Below are positions 1 through 8,824 of a stretch of 64,000 bases of DNA, one piece after another (positions within the stretch are counted from its first letter, which is position 1; every line of letters begins with the position of its first letter). A model generated the notes under the pieces. It worked only from the letters and a program-made list of their open reading frames with translations. It did no database searches and was not told the DNA's origin. The position numbers and the translations under genes were made by a program. Location: assembly GCF_022984075.1 (NCBI RefSeq), contig NZ_JALAAD010000001.1:972455-1036454 (forward strand), read 5' to 3'. Origin of the DNA: Synechococcus sp. C9 (GTDB lineage Bacteria; Cyanobacteriota; Cyanobacteriia; Gloeomargaritales; Gloeomargaritaceae).

Positions 1-233
1 TGCCTTTGTCAGAGGCAGTAAAACTTCCCAATCGCCTGGGTTGGGTCATGAGTGATAAAGACGGACGCTTTCAAGTGGGACTGCCTGTCGGAGAATACAC
101 CCTCTTGGCAGAATACGGGGACGATTTATACTTAAACCTTTTTGCGGGAGATGGAAACTTTGCGACAGTGCAGGTGCAACCGCAACAAATCACCGCTGTG
201 GAACTACGCAACACGGAAAATGCAACGTTTTAG
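1..233 (+). CDS. C-terminal fragment of a protein with a carboxypeptidase-regulatory-like beta fold (5' partial)
   Basis: The reading frame is open from the window edge to the TAG stop, so the real start lies upstream. The visible 75 or so residues contain DKDGRFQVGLPVGEYTLLAE. Such a 'DGRF...LPxGxYTL' pattern is typical of the last strands of carboxypeptidase-regulatory-like or Cna-B-type domains, which are usually extracellular or periplasmic. No catalytic motif is visible. It is followed by a type-A repeat and then the 3' end of the cox operon on the other strand. The function cannot be assigned from this fragment. Confidence 0.55.
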   Translation, partial: PLSEAVKLPNRLGWVMSDKDGRFQVGLPVGEYTLLAEYGDDLYLNLFAGDGNFATVQVQPQQITAVELRNTENATF

Positions 234-250
234 ACCTGGGAAACAATATT

Positions 251-400
251 AGGACACCTCTATAAATTCTCTATAAATTAAAGTTAGCGTTCGCAGGGGG
301 CACCCCCCGTCCTTAGTTCTGGGGAATATGGGTATGCCAACGATAAGATTTATGGCTACACCACGCAGGCTATGGTTGGCTCAAATAAATAGAGATACCC
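251..400. repeat. Family A MITE-like element
   Basis: It begins AGGACACCTCTAT and ends ATAGAGATACCC, an imperfect terminal inverted repeat. Inside is the GC-rich hairpin core (GCAGGGGGCACCCCCCGTCC) followed by TTAGTTCTGGGGAATATGGG. The same ends and core recur at 8277, 18611, 43124 and elsewhere. There is no coding potential. It sits in the convergent spacer between the first gene and the cox operon. Confidence 0.75.
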
Positions 401-449
401 AAAAATTACCCCCTTCCCAGGGTTAGGAATAGTTTTGAGACAGGAGTTA

Positions 450-1067
450 TTAATTCACCAAAGCCAGGACATAAATCAACACAAATAATACAATCCAAAT
501 AATATCCACAAAATGCCAATAAATTTCCGCCATTTCTACGCCAACGTGTTTCTCCGCCGTGTAATGACCAGGCAGGCGGGAACGCCACAACACTCCCAAA
601 ATCAGCAAAATGCCAACGAACACATGGAGACCATGAAACCCAGTCATAATGTAGAAACAATTGGCAAAAACATTGGTGGTTAACCCATAGCCTAAAGTAG
701 CGTATTCATAGGCTTGCCCCCCCAAAAAAATTGCTCCCATCAGAGCCGTCACCCAATACCACTTTTGCAAACCAGCCACATTGCCCTTTTTGATCGCCAC
801 ATCCCCGTAATGGATGACAAAGCTACTGGAAACCAGAATCACCGTATTAATCGCCGGGAGAAGTAACTCCACCTCAGTCTCTTCCGGCGGCCACTGGGGA
901 AATTCCCCCCGAAAAATGAGAAATACGGCGAACAATGCCCCAAACATTAGGGATTCGGAAACGAGGAAGGTTAACAACCCAAACATCCGAAAATCATGAT
1001 GTTCATGGTCATCAACAGGGAGTTCTTCCTGAATGGCTAGCTCCGGTGGCGTGGGTGCAGTTGTCAT
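450..1067 (-). CDS. ctaE: Cytochrome c oxidase subunit III
   Basis: This is a 205-residue subunit III of the aa3-type terminal oxidase, an integral membrane subunit without redox centres that stabilises the catalytic core. The sequence shows several hydrophobic helices and the family features FGLLTFLVSESLMFGALFA near residue 30 and GFHGLHVFVG near residue 145. The length fits the short cyanobacterial form. It is the last gene of a minus-strand ctaC-ctaD-ctaE operon, 20 nt after ctaD. The start ATG (1065-1067) is preceded by a purine-rich stretch on the minus strand. Its role in respiratory electron transport of thylakoid or cytoplasmic membrane is inferred from the family. Confidence 0.95.
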   Translation of the reverse strand: MTTAPTPPELAIQEELPVDDHEHHDFRMFGLLTFLVSESLMFGALFAVFLIFRGEFPQWPPEETEVELLLPAINTVILVSSSFVIHYGDVAIKKGNVAGLQKWYWVTALMGAIFLGGQAYEYATLGYGLTTNVFANCFYIMTGFHGLHVFVGILLILGVLWRSRLPGHYTAEKHVGVEMAEIYWHFVDIIWIVLFVLIYVLALVN

Positions 1068-1087
1068 GGCAATTACCTGGTTAAAAA

Positions 1088-2746
1088 TTAAGAATGAGTC
1101 GCAGTGGCTGGGGACGTATCGTGACCGTTCATCCCGTAGTCGTAGGGACCGTGGGTCAACACCGGCAGACGATGCCAGTTTTCAATGATCGGTGGGGAAG
1201 CCGTCGTCCATTCCAAGGTCAACGCCCGCCAGGGATTACCACTGGCTTTTTCGCCCCAACCCCAACTCCAAATCACATTCACCAAAAAGGGAATCACGGA
1301 GAAGGCTAGGACAAACGCCCCAATCGTACAAATTTGGTTAATCTGGGTAAATTGTGGGTCGTACATCGCTACCCGGCGGGGCATCCCCTGGGTTCCCAAA
1401 ACGTGCATCGGTAAAAAGGTCAAATTTGCCCCAATTAAAGTCAACAGAAAATGCACTTTGCCCAGGGGTTCATTGAGCATTCTGCCGGTCATTTTGGGGA
1501 ACCAATGGTAAATCCCCGCATATAAACCAAACACCGAACCCCCAAATAAAACGTAGTGGAAATGCGCCACCACATAGTAGGTATCGTGCATGTGAATATC
1601 CACCGGTGCCGTGCCCAGGGTGACCCCACTCAAGCCCCCCACCACAAACATGATCAATAAACCAATGGCAAACAACATAGCACTGGTGTAGCGGATTTTT
1701 CCACCCCATAACGTCGCCGTCCAACTAAAGATTTTCACCCCCGTTGGCACCGCCACAATCAACGTTGAAACCGTGAAAAACATCCGCATCCAGGGGGGTG
1801 TGCCGCTGGTAAACATATGGTGTACCCACACGAATAAACCAATGAGACAAATTACCATACTCGAACCCACAATGGCTTTATAACCAAAAATGGGTTTGCG
1901 GGCGTGGACGGGAATCACCTCCGACATGATGCCAAAAATCGGCAAAATCATTAAATACACCGCCGGGTGGGAATAAAACCAGAATAAATGCTGGTAAATG
2001 ATCACATTACCCCCCGCATCGGGTTTGAAAAATGAGGTGCCAAAATTAATATCAAACAGCAGTAAAAGCAATCCAATGGCTAATACCGGCGTGGACAACA
2101 AAGCCAACAGGGAAGTTGCCATCATCGCCCAGCAAAATAGGGGCATTTTATCCCAAGGCATACTGGGCACCCGCATTTTTACCATCGTGACCACAAAATT
2201 CACCGAACCCAAAATCGAGGAAGTCCCCGCCAAAATGATGCTCAAGCACCACATGGATTGGGCGGTATTAGCAGTAATCAAACTCAGGGGCGGATAGGAT
2301 GTCCAACCCGCCTGCGCTCCCCCAAAAAAGAAGCTCCCCACGAGCAACAAACCCGCCGGGGGTAACATCCAAAATGCCAGGGCATTCAAGCGAGGAAATG
2401 CCATATCCCGTGCCCCGATCATCAAAGGCACTAAAAAATTTCCAAACCCCCCAATTGCCGCTGGGACAATCCAGCCAAAAATCATGATTGTACCGTGATT
2501 GGTCAAGAGGGCATTGTATAAATTGGGGTCAATCACATCCGCATCCGGGGTGTACAATTCGGTACGCATTACCACCGCCATCAATCCACCCAGCAAATAG
2601 AACACAAATGAGAATACTAAATACTGAATCCCAATGACTTTATGATCCACGTTGAACGTGAAATAGTCATACCATTTCCAAGCCGTGGGATGGTGCCCAA
2701 TCGCCTGGGGTAATTCACCGGAAACGGGAAGTTGTGCCTGTGCCAT
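1088..2746 (-). CDS. ctaD: Cytochrome c oxidase subunit I (A2-type haem-copper oxidase)
   Basis: The 552-residue catalytic subunit reduces O2 at the haem a3-CuB centre and pumps protons. Visible ligands include the haem a histidine in NHGTIMIFGW, the CuB histidine and cross-linked tyrosine in YSHPAVYLM, the two CuB histidines in WVHHMF, and the haem a3/haem a histidines in VAHFHYVLFG. The YSHPxVY motif, in place of GHPEVY, marks the A2 subtype, in which the D-channel glutamate is replaced by a Tyr-Ser pair. That matches cyanobacterial CtaD proteins. It lies 30 nt after ctaC and 20 nt before ctaE, in a clear operon. Confidence 0.97.
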   Translation of the reverse strand: MAQAQLPVSGELPQAIGHHPTAWKWYDYFTFNVDHKVIGIQYLVFSFVFYLLGGLMAVVMRTELYTPDADVIDPNLYNALLTNHGTIMIFGWIVPAAIGGFGNFLVPLMIGARDMAFPRLNALAFWMLPPAGLLLVGSFFFGGAQAGWTSYPPLSLITANTAQSMWCLSIILAGTSSILGSVNFVVTMVKMRVPSMPWDKMPLFCWAMMATSLLALLSTPVLAIGLLLLLFDINFGTSFFKPDAGGNVIIYQHLFWFYSHPAVYLMILPIFGIMSEVIPVHARKPIFGYKAIVGSSMVICLIGLFVWVHHMFTSGTPPWMRMFFTVSTLIVAVPTGVKIFSWTATLWGGKIRYTSAMLFAIGLLIMFVVGGLSGVTLGTAPVDIHMHDTYYVVAHFHYVLFGGSVFGLYAGIYHWFPKMTGRMLNEPLGKVHFLLTLIGANLTFLPMHVLGTQGMPRRVAMYDPQFTQINQICTIGAFVLAFSVIPFLVNVIWSWGWGEKASGNPWRALTLEWTTASPPIIENWHRLPVLTHGPYDYGMNGHDTSPATATHS

Positions 2747-2776
2747 AAACGGTTTTCCTCGTAAATAATGGGTTAA

Positions 2777-3676
2777 CTAATCCTCAGAATTAACTGCTAC
2801 CGCCCTAGATAAATCGGGGTTTTGGGCAAATTGATTTTCTTTCAACCACTGGTCGTATTCCTCCTGAGTATGAACGTACACCCGAGTACGCATCGCACCG
2901 TGATACCCACCGCACAATTCCGCACAAACCACCGGGTAATCCCCCACTTTCGTAGCGGTAAACCGCAGTTCCGTATCATGACCGGGGATCGCATCCTGCT
3001 TCAGGCGAAATTGGGGCACCCAAAAAGAATGAATCACATCGGCGGCTTTGATGTTCAACTGTACACTTTTATTCACCGGAATGTGTAATTCCCCTGCCGT
3101 TATCCCCTCAGGATAGTTAAAAATCCAAGCGTATTGCATCCCGGTAACAGTCACGGTTACATCCGGTTTTCCCGCCCCTCCCAATCCATATTCCGCCTGA
3201 AATTCGGGAGTATTTTCCGCCATATCATCACTAACCAGTTGGGTTTTCATTTCATGATTTTTCATCTCATGGTGCTGATGATGGCTCATTAATAGATGAT
3301 TGCCACCACCGCCAGCGGCAAACCCACCCATTTCCGTGAATACTTCCACGCTGTAAATTCCCAGGACAATGACAATCACCGCCGGAATCAGCGTCCAGTA
3401 GGCTTCCAGGGCAAAATCCCCCTCCAAGGGCACCCCATCCTCCTCATCGCCGGGGCGTTGCCGGAATTGAATCGCAAAGAAAATAATCGTGCCCGCCACC
3501 AACAAAAACAGGGCGACGGCAATCATAAACATGAGGTTAAAAAAGTTGTCCACCAGCGGAGCTTGCACCGAGGCTTGCTCTGGGAAGAATCTGCTATGGC
3601 TCCCCGCCCACAGGGCAATCAGGGTCACGACAACCCCTACAGTGAGTGTCCAAATCGAAGCTGGCAATTGTTTCAT
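2777..3676 (-). CDS. ctaC: Cytochrome c oxidase subunit II with a His/Met-rich insertion
   Basis: The 299-residue subunit accepts electrons from cytochrome c or plastocyanin through the dinuclear CuA centre. Three hydrophobic segments are visible (about 9-25, 45-70 and 96-113), then the periplasmic or lumenal cupredoxin domain. The CuA ligands are all present: H216 in IHSFWVP, then C251, E253, C255, H259 and M262 in CAELCGGYHGAM. Between the membrane part and the cupredoxin domain is an unusual stretch (residues 126-144) with six His and several Met, including SHHQHHEMKNHEM. This could bind copper, which is inference. It is the first gene of ctaCDE. Confidence 0.96.
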   Translation of the reverse strand: MKQLPASIWTLTVGVVVTLIALWAGSHSRFFPEQASVQAPLVDNFFNLMFMIAVALFLLVAGTIIFFAIQFRQRPGDEEDGVPLEGDFALEAYWTLIPAVIVIVLGIYSVEVFTEMGGFAAGGGGNHLLMSHHQHHEMKNHEMKTQLVSDDMAENTPEFQAEYGLGGAGKPDVTVTVTGMQYAWIFNYPEGITAGELHIPVNKSVQLNIKAADVIHSFWVPQFRLKQDAIPGHDTELRFTATKVGDYPVVCAELCGGYHGAMRTRVYVHTQEEYDQWLKENQFAQNPDLSRAVAVNSED

Positions 3677-3950
3677 CGGTAAAATCCAGAGTACGCCCGG
3701 ACATTACCGTTTGTAGCACAGGAGTTGGCGGGGGCTGGGAGAATCTCTAGGTAATTTTAAGGTTGTGCTGGCAAGGGGGCGCTCGTCCTCGCAACCAAGG
3801 CAATTTCCAGGGAATCGCCCACATCCGGTAATCAATGGCTACAAGTGGCTAAAAAGTACCATCTCTTCCTTGGTTATGCTCAAAACTTATTCAGCAATCG
3901 GGTAGGATGCTTAATGGGTGCCTTAAAAGTTTCTATCATGTCATTCCCTT

Positions 3951-4280
3951 ATGCCCCTACCTCCCATTTATCAGCAGCTTAGGCAATTTTTGACTTCCTT
4001 TGAGCAAGAATCAACCATGACTGAGCATAAAACGCCAGTGACAGGAATTGAAAAACAAATTGAAAACTTTATTGCTGAAATTCCACGGACATTTGATGAC
4101 ATGGAACCCCTTGCCCGCTCGTTGGGGGTAGAAATTCATAAGCAATTTCATCTACTAAAAAATGACTTACTTTTTTGGCATACTGCCCGCCAGATGGAAA
4201 CCAAAACCCAACGGTGGCGAACGATTCAACAACGCCTTACTACCATAAATGTGTATATGCAACAATTATTTAATCTGTGA
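3951..4280 (+). CDS. Small hypothetical protein, helical, no recognised domain
   Basis: A 109-codon frame begins ATGCCCCTACC. An internal ATG at 4017 (MTEHKTPVTG) would give a shorter product. The predicted protein is mostly charged and amphipathic helix (IEKQIENFIAEIPRTFDDM, QRWRTIQQRLTTINVYMQQL), with no signal peptide or membrane segment. It stops 10 nt before the next gene on the same strand, so it may head the small operon that ends with fmt. The base composition is more AT-rich than fmt. I do not recognise the family. Confidence 0.55.
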   Translation: MPLPPIYQQLRQFLTSFEQESTMTEHKTPVTGIEKQIENFIAEIPRTFDDMEPLARSLGVEIHKQFHLLKNDLLFWHTARQMETKTQRWRTIQQRLTTINVYMQQLFNL

Positions 4281-4290
4281 ACCTTGACCC

Positions 4291-4617
4291 ATGAATCCTC
4301 CCCCGCTCCTGCTCAAAATTGCCCTGAGTTTGCTTGTCGTTGCTATTTGTTATGGGGCGGGCTTGACGATTCCCCTCACCCTCGCCTGGGTGCTGTTGGG
4401 TGCTGAACCTGAGCGTCAAGTGGTACTCGAACGGGTGATGCGGGTGGGCGAAATTCTCCTGGTGTTTGGATTGAGTAGCCTGGGGATTTGGCAAATTTTC
4501 AGCAATCATTTATGGTTGGGGGTGGGCATTGCCCTGGCTTCTTGGCTGGTAGCCTTAATTTATTTAATCTTTTCAGATGTGCTGGTGAGCGTGATTCTAT
4601 TTTTACAAGGGCAATGA
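4291..4617 (+). CDS. Small integral membrane protein, unknown function
   Basis: The 108-residue product is almost entirely hydrophobic. There are three probable membrane helices at about residues 7-35 (with KIALSLLVVAICYGAGLTIP), 48-70 and 73-103. No catalytic or metal-binding motif is apparent. The TGA stop (4615-4617) overlaps the fmt start region in an ATGATG junction, implying translational coupling with fmt. Similar small membrane proteins are often listed as hypothetical in cyanobacterial genomes. I assign no function. Confidence 0.65.
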   Translation: MNPPPLLLKIALSLLVVAICYGAGLTIPLTLAWVLLGAEPERQVVLERVMRVGEILLVFGLSSLGIWQIFSNHLWLGVGIALASWLVALIYLIFSDVLVSVILFLQGQ

Positions 4618-5615
4618 TGCGAGTCGTTTTCTTTGGTACCCCGGATTTTGCCGTACCCACCTTAGCCGCCCTGTTAAGCCAACCGGAATTTGACGTTTTA
4701 GGGGTCGTTACCCAACCGGATCAACCCCAGGGAAGGGGGCAAAAAATCCAACCCTCCCCGGTGAAACTTTTGGCGCAACAATACCATCTTCCCCTATGGC
4801 AACCGCCACGATTGCGCCGAGATTTAGAAACCCAACAGGCATTAAATGAATTAAATGCGGATGTATTTGTGGTCGTCGCCTACGGGCAAATTTTACCCCC
4901 AGCCGTATTAAGGATGCCCCGGTGGGGTTGTGTGAATGGGCATGGTTCCCTATTGCCGAAATATCGGGGGGCGGCACCCATTCAATGGGCATTAGTCAAC
5001 GGCGAAACCCATACCGGAATTACCATCATGCTGATGGATGCGGGGATGGATACGGGACCAATGTTGGCTCAGGAAACAGTAGCTATTGATTTATTTACTT
5101 CCCTACCGGAATTGTGGCAAGAATTAGCCCAATTAACTGCTGAATTGTTAGTAAAAACCTTGCCCAAATTACCAGAACTCACGCCCATTCCCCAGGATGA
5201 AACCCAAGCCACCTATGCACCCTTGATTCAACCAGAAAATTATTTTTTAGATTGGCAGAAATCGGCATTAAAATTGCACAACCAAGTGCGGGGATTTTAT
5301 CCCAATTGCTATAGTTTATTACGGGGACAGCGGGTGAAAATTTTAGAAACAATTCCCCTCATGCCGGAACTTTTACCCCAGGTGCAGAGCCAATTTCCCG
5401 AATTAACCTTACCTACCCTACCCCAAGGGATGCCTGCGGGGACGTTTACCGCCGTGATCAAAAAATTCGGTCCCGTAGTGGCGACTCAGGATGGAAGCCT
5501 GATCCTCAAAACTGTCCAGCCTCCGGGCAAACGAGCCATGTCCGGCGGGGATTGGTGGAATGGGATGCGTTTAGAAATCGGGGAGAAGTGGGATACTCCT
5601 CCCCAGGGCATTTAG
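4617..5615 (+). CDS. fmt: Methionyl-tRNA formyltransferase
   Basis: The enzyme transfers a formyl group from 10-formyl-THF to initiator Met-tRNA. The N-terminus [16 protein letters not shown] is a classic start of the family. The active site is seen in [19 protein letters not shown] (catalytic Asn and His) and the later Asp in [11 protein letters not shown]. The C-terminal OB-like domain is present, giving 332 residues, the usual length. An overlapping ATG at 4614 is an alternative start. 4617 was preferred because the purine-rich AAGGGC upstream is then better spaced. The TAG stop overlaps the ferredoxin stop on the other strand in a shared TTAG. Confidence 0.95.
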   Translation: MRVVFFGTPDFAVPTLAALLSQPEFDVLGVVTQPDQPQGRGQKIQPSPVKLLAQQYHLPLWQPPRLRRDLETQQALNELNADVFVVVAYGQILPPAVLRMPRWGCVNGHGSLLPKYRGAAPIQWALVNGETHTGITIMLMDAGMDTGPMLAQETVAIDLFTSLPELWQELAQLTAELLVKTLPKLPELTPIPQDETQATYAPLIQPENYFLDWQKSALKLHNQVRGFYPNCYSLLRGQRVKILETIPLMPELLPQVQSQFPELTLPTLPQGMPAGTFTAVIKKFGPVVATQDGSLILKTVQPPGKRAMSGGDWWNGMRLEIGEKWDTPPQGI

Positions 5616-5914
5616 TACAGATTTTCTTCCTGGTGGGTCATGATGGTGCAGTCGCCGGTGGGATAAGCCACGCAGGTCAGCACATACCCTTGGCTAATCT
5701 GGTCATCATCCAGGAAGGACTGGTCGGACTGGTCGGGAGCCGCCCCATCCACCAACTTACCGGCACAGGTGGAACAGGCACCCGCTCGACAGGAGTAGGG
5801 CAAGTCTAACCCCGCACTTTCGGCGGCGTCCAGGATGTACTCATCGTCGGGGCAGTCAATCACGGTATCAATCCCTTGATCCGCATTGATCAGGCGCACC
5901 TTGTAAGTAGCCAT
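5612..5914 (-). CDS. petF: Plant-type [2Fe-2S] ferredoxin I
   Basis: The 100-residue soluble electron carrier accepts electrons from photosystem I and feeds FNR and other reductases. The cluster ligands are C42, C47 and C50 in [13 protein letters not shown] and C81 in VLTCVAYP. The acidic surface and the C-terminal EENLY fit photosynthetic PetF. It is monocistronic, convergent with fmt with stops overlapping by 4 nt. The Shine-Dalgarno AGGAGA lies inside a 13-nt near-palindrome immediately before the ATG. Confidence 0.95.
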   Translation of the reverse strand: MATYKVRLINADQGIDTVIDCPDDEYILDAAESAGLDLPYSCRAGACSTCAGKLVDGAAPDQSDQSFLDDDQISQGYVLTCVAYPTGDCTIMTHQEENLY

Positions 5915-5927
5915 AGGAGATTCTCCT
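5915..5927 (-). promoter_or_regulatory. petF ribosome-binding site embedded in an inverted repeat
   Basis: Read on the minus strand, the 13 nt before the petF ATG are AGGAGAATCTCCT. The Shine-Dalgarno half AGGAGA is complementary to the TCTCCT that follows. A 4-bp stem with a 5-nt loop could hide the SD. The pairing is seen directly. Any regulatory effect is inference. Confidence 0.4.
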
Positions 5928-6194
5928 CAGAATGGATTAGGAACACGGATTTGTCCCATTCATCACCATAAAACGGATAAGGCAGATTGTCCGCACTGAA
6001 TTGGATTTGTAATCAAAACCGGATTTGTCTCCAGGTTTTCTTATAGGTGCCCCCGAATTGGGTAACGATGGCTACAATTTAACACCTCAAATCCGCTGGT
6101 GAGTCGTTCAGGTGCCGTTCCCGGTTACCCATGAGCACCAAGCCCCAGGGGACGTGCCGTTCATCCGAGCAATTTCTGAGAGATTTAGGGAAAT

Positions 6195-7073
6195 TTAGAG
6201 ATAGGGAGCTAAAATCGGGCGCAATTTCTCAAGGGTCGCTGGCGGTACTTTATCCAAAGGGGTCATGATCGCATTTTTTAACGCCCGGTGTGCCTTGGAT
6301 TGGGGGGGATGCGCCGCAATTTTTGCCACCGCTGTTTGAATCACCGCCTGGGCATTCGTAACATTTTTGCGTAAATTATTCACCACCATGTCCACCGAAA
6401 CGCTGGCGTGCTCCGGGTGCCAACAGTCATAGTCCGTCGCCAGAGCCAAGGTCGCATAGGCAATTTCCGCCTCCCGTGCCAGTTTCGCTTCCGGCAAGTT
6501 GGTCATGCCGATCACCGTCGCCCCCCAACTCCGATACAATTCCGACTCGGCGCGGGTGGAAAAGGCGGGACCTTCCATACACACATAGGTGCCCCGGGGA
6601 TGCAGGGTGACATCGGGTAAATTCAACTCACGAATGGCATCAATCACCACCTGAGCCAGGGCAGGGCACACGGGCTGTTCAAAGGTAATATGGGCGACAA
6701 TTCCTTCCCCAAAAAAGGTGGAAATGCGATTGCGGGTGCGGTCAATGAACTGATCCACCACGACTAAATCCAGGGGTTTCACCTCAGCTTGCAAAGAACC
6801 CACCGCCGACACGGAAATAATGTATTGCACCCCCAGGGTTTTCAGGGCATAGATATTCGCCCGGGCGGGTAATTCCGTCGGCAAAAGATGGTGATGCCGC
6901 CCATGCCGTGCCAAAAACGCCACCGGTACCCCCGCCAATTGCCCCACCAACAAGGCATCCGACGGATTGCCAAACGGAGTAGAAATTGTGTATTCCTGAA
7001 CATCGGTTAAGGCAGGCATCTGATACAAACCACTGCCGCCAATCACCCCAATTTTCACCGCTGGCAGTGCCAT
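6195..7073 (-). CDS. mtnP: S-methyl-5'-thioadenosine phosphorylase
   Basis: The 292-residue enzyme of the PNP/MTAP family cleaves methylthioadenosine to adenine and methylthioribose-1-phosphate, salvaging the by-product of polyamine synthesis. Diagnostic segments are [11 protein letters not shown] near the N-terminus (phosphate loop), [22 protein letters not shown], and [15 protein letters not shown] for nucleoside binding. A GTG at 7074-7076 directly precedes the chosen ATG (7071-7073). About 280 nt without an obvious gene separates it from petF, and no methionine-salvage partners are adjacent. Confidence 0.93.
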   Translation of the reverse strand: MALPAVKIGVIGGSGLYQMPALTDVQEYTISTPFGNPSDALLVGQLAGVPVAFLARHGRHHHLLPTELPARANIYALKTLGVQYIISVSAVGSLQAEVKPLDLVVVDQFIDRTRNRISTFFGEGIVAHITFEQPVCPALAQVVIDAIRELNLPDVTLHPRGTYVCMEGPAFSTRAESELYRSWGATVIGMTNLPEAKLAREAEIAYATLALATDYDCWHPEHASVSVDMVVNNLRKNVTNAQAVIQTAVAKIAAHPPQSKAHRALKNAIMTPLDKVPPATLEKLRPILAPYL

Positions 7074-7195
7074 CACCCTATCCCCTGACCATTGGGTTCT
7101 AATGTATCACCCCGCCCTAAGTTTGGGGAACAACCCCATCCCTTCCCCCGTCTCAAAATGCAAGATAACGCTCACAGGTTTTTAGGATTGAGAAT

Positions 7196-7555
7196 ATGGG
7201 ATTGATGTTGCTACCAGTGTTGCTGGGGCTGGTTTTGGCTGTGCCTGCCCTGAGTCCAGAATTAGTACAATCGCCTAACGGTGAAGCCCTGCTTTTAGTG
7301 CCAGAGCAGTTGGCATTGACTCCCGAACAGCAGACCCGTCTGGAGGAAATTCAGACCCAAGCCGCAATCCAAGCCAGCCAAATCCTCACCCCTGCCCAGC
7401 AAGAGCAATGGACCAGCCTTTGGCACAACACCCAACCCCTCGACCTCACCCAAGAGCAAAAAAAACAAATGACCGTGCTACGGATGCAGGTGTTGGGGCA
7501 AATGCACCAGGTGCTCACCCCCGCCCAACGGCAACAATGGCAGGCGCAACGCTAA
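7196..7555 (+). CDS. Secreted LTxxQ-repeat protein (Spy/CpxP-like)
   Basis: The 119-residue protein begins with a hydrophobic signal-like segment (MGLMLLPVLLGLVLAVPAL). The remainder is Gln-rich helix with four LTxxQ-type motifs: LTPEQQ, LTPAQQ, LTQEQK and LTPAQR. Such motifs characterise the periplasmic Spy/CpxP chaperone-like and metal-sensor family. It is probably periplasmic. The last codon and stop overlap the stop of the facing membrane-protein gene in a shared CTAA. The role in envelope stress is inferred from the family only. Confidence 0.65.
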   Translation: MGLMLLPVLLGLVLAVPALSPELVQSPNGEALLLVPEQLALTPEQQTRLEEIQTQAAIQASQILTPAQQEQWTSLWHNTQPLDLTQEQKKQMTVLRMQVLGQMHQVLTPAQRQQWQAQR

Positions 7556-8184
7556 TCCGGCAAGCGGGGACGCAGGATTAGGTACAGAGCCGCTCCCACC
7601 ATCGGCAGTGCCGACACCAGGGCAAACCAGGGGGTATGATTCACCCGCCGTCGGGTCATGTCATCCCCCAGCACCAGGGGAAACAGCACACTCAACAGGA
7701 GAAAATCCAAACTCATCACATGGATAAACCGGCTGGTCTGAAACGCCTGCCACCACTCCCCCCAACTCCCCTGGGAGAGACCATAGCCCATGAACCCCAG
7801 GGTCAGCCCCAACCAAACCACCCCCAGCACCCGACTATTCCACAGCCGTAGCCCCCAGGACACCGAACCACGCCATTCGGGAAACGGGCGACGCAGAGCC
7901 AAGTAGGGGAGCAGGGCAAAAGCACCCAGGGCAAAGGAACCGGCGACAAACGGCCAGGCGGGAATTTTCTGCCCTCGTCCATCGGTGAGCAAAACAGCGG
8001 CATAAATCCCCGGCCAGACCCCCATCAAATTAAAGAGGGCGACAATCAGCGGATTTACCCCCGCCACGTCAAAGCGAATTAAGCGTTGAATCAAATCCCA
8101 GGTTTCCGGCTGATCCGGGGGTGCCAATAGAAAAGCATACCCCACAAAACCCAACCAAATGACCCAGAGCAGAGCAGTTTTCAT
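7552..8184 (-). CDS. Polytopic membrane protein, conserved in cyanobacteria, function unknown
   Basis: The 210-residue protein has about six hydrophobic helices. The N-terminus is LLWVIWLGFVGYAFLLAPP, with helices near 45-65, 78-95, 115-135, 150-170 and 185-203. The conserved-looking segment NPLIVALFNLMGVWPGIYAA resembles proteins related to DUF2834 that are found in cyanobacteria and plastids. No enzymatic motif is visible. It faces the LTxxQ gene with overlapping stops. The long repeat-bearing spacer upstream separates it from the methyltransferase gene. Confidence 0.65.
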   Translation of the reverse strand: MKTALLWVIWLGFVGYAFLLAPPDQPETWDLIQRLIRFDVAGVNPLIVALFNLMGVWPGIYAAVLLTDGRGQKIPAWPFVAGSFALGAFALLPYLALRRPFPEWRGSVSWGLRLWNSRVLGVVWLGLTLGFMGYGLSQGSWGEWWQAFQTSRFIHVMSLDFLLLSVLFPLVLGDDMTRRRVNHTPWFALVSALPMVGAALYLILRPRLPD

Positions 8185-8276
8185 AGTGCAAAAGACGGTA
8201 ATTTAGCCCTAATTTAGCTCAATTTTAACCCATAGCAGTTAGGATAAAATTTACGATATTTTAGAGCCAATTTATT

Positions 8277-8390
8277 AGGGCACCTCTATCAATTCAAAGT
8301 TAGCGGTCGCAACTCCCTTGGTTCTGGGTAATATGGGCATTCCCACGATGGGATTGATGATTGGTTCAAATAAATAAATAGAGGTTCCCA
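8277..8390. repeat. Family A MITE-like element
   Basis: It starts AGGGCACCTCTAT and ends AATAGAGGTTCCC. The GC hairpin has been largely lost (GGTCGCAACTCCCTTGGTTC), so this is a decayed copy. It lies in the 640-nt gene-free spacer 8185-8824, which otherwise holds only the C and B elements listed next. Confidence 0.7.
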
Positions 8391-8499
8391 TTGGTGGTTC
8401 CAGATGGGGATATTTGGATTTGTAAAATAACAATCTGTTAGCCGCTTTCTAAGCATTTCACTAACCATTCTGTGAGCCACTTTTTGATCTGTTCCAACC

Positions 8500-8616
8500 T
8501 ATATTCGTTTCACAAGAAAATGCAACACTTTGAGGCACTGGCAATCACTGTATCCCCTTTTAGGACAGGGTTTGCAGGTAAAGGTGAATGTCGCAAACTT
8601 GTTTGAAATTACTATA
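8500..8616. repeat. Family C MITE-like element
   Basis: It matches the complete C element at 37437: a divergent left end (TATATTCGTT), internal GCAACACTTT, GGCACTGGCAATCACTGTAT and AGGGTTTGCAGGTAAAGG, and right end GAAATTACTATA. The right TATA is shared with the adjoining B element. Confidence 0.65.
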
Positions 8617-8689
8617 GCGGTCGCAGGGGCACTGCCCCCGTATTTGGTTCTGGAGAACTTCTGTTCACTAATCAAATAGGACTGCTATA
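8613..8689. repeat. Family B MITE-like element, internally deleted
   Basis: TATAGC is joined directly to the core GGTCGCAGGGGCACTGCCCC, then GTATTTGGTTCTGGAGAA, and ends AGGACTGCTATA. The left arm found in full copies is missing, giving 77 bp instead of about 120. It abuts the C element, suggesting repeated insertion in the same spot. Confidence 0.65.
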
Positions 8690-8824
8690 GCTACGTCACG
8701 CTAAGTACAAAAATCACTTAATAAATTCATAAAGTTGCCCTGATTATTTACATAGATCGCCTGAGATGTTGGGTTCAGTTCTGTGGTAATTCTAGGCTCT
8801 CTTAGCCCATCTGTACCCTTATAG

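Noticed and set aside
251-400. CRISPR array as an explanation of the repeated palindromes
   Set aside because: Repeats are dispersed, of unequal spacing, without unique spacers of constant length, and there are no cas genes.
4488-4613. N-terminal extension of fmt upstream of 4614
   Set aside because: It overlaps the preceding membrane-protein gene in another frame and is not homologous to formyltransferases. The family start is MRVVFFGTP.
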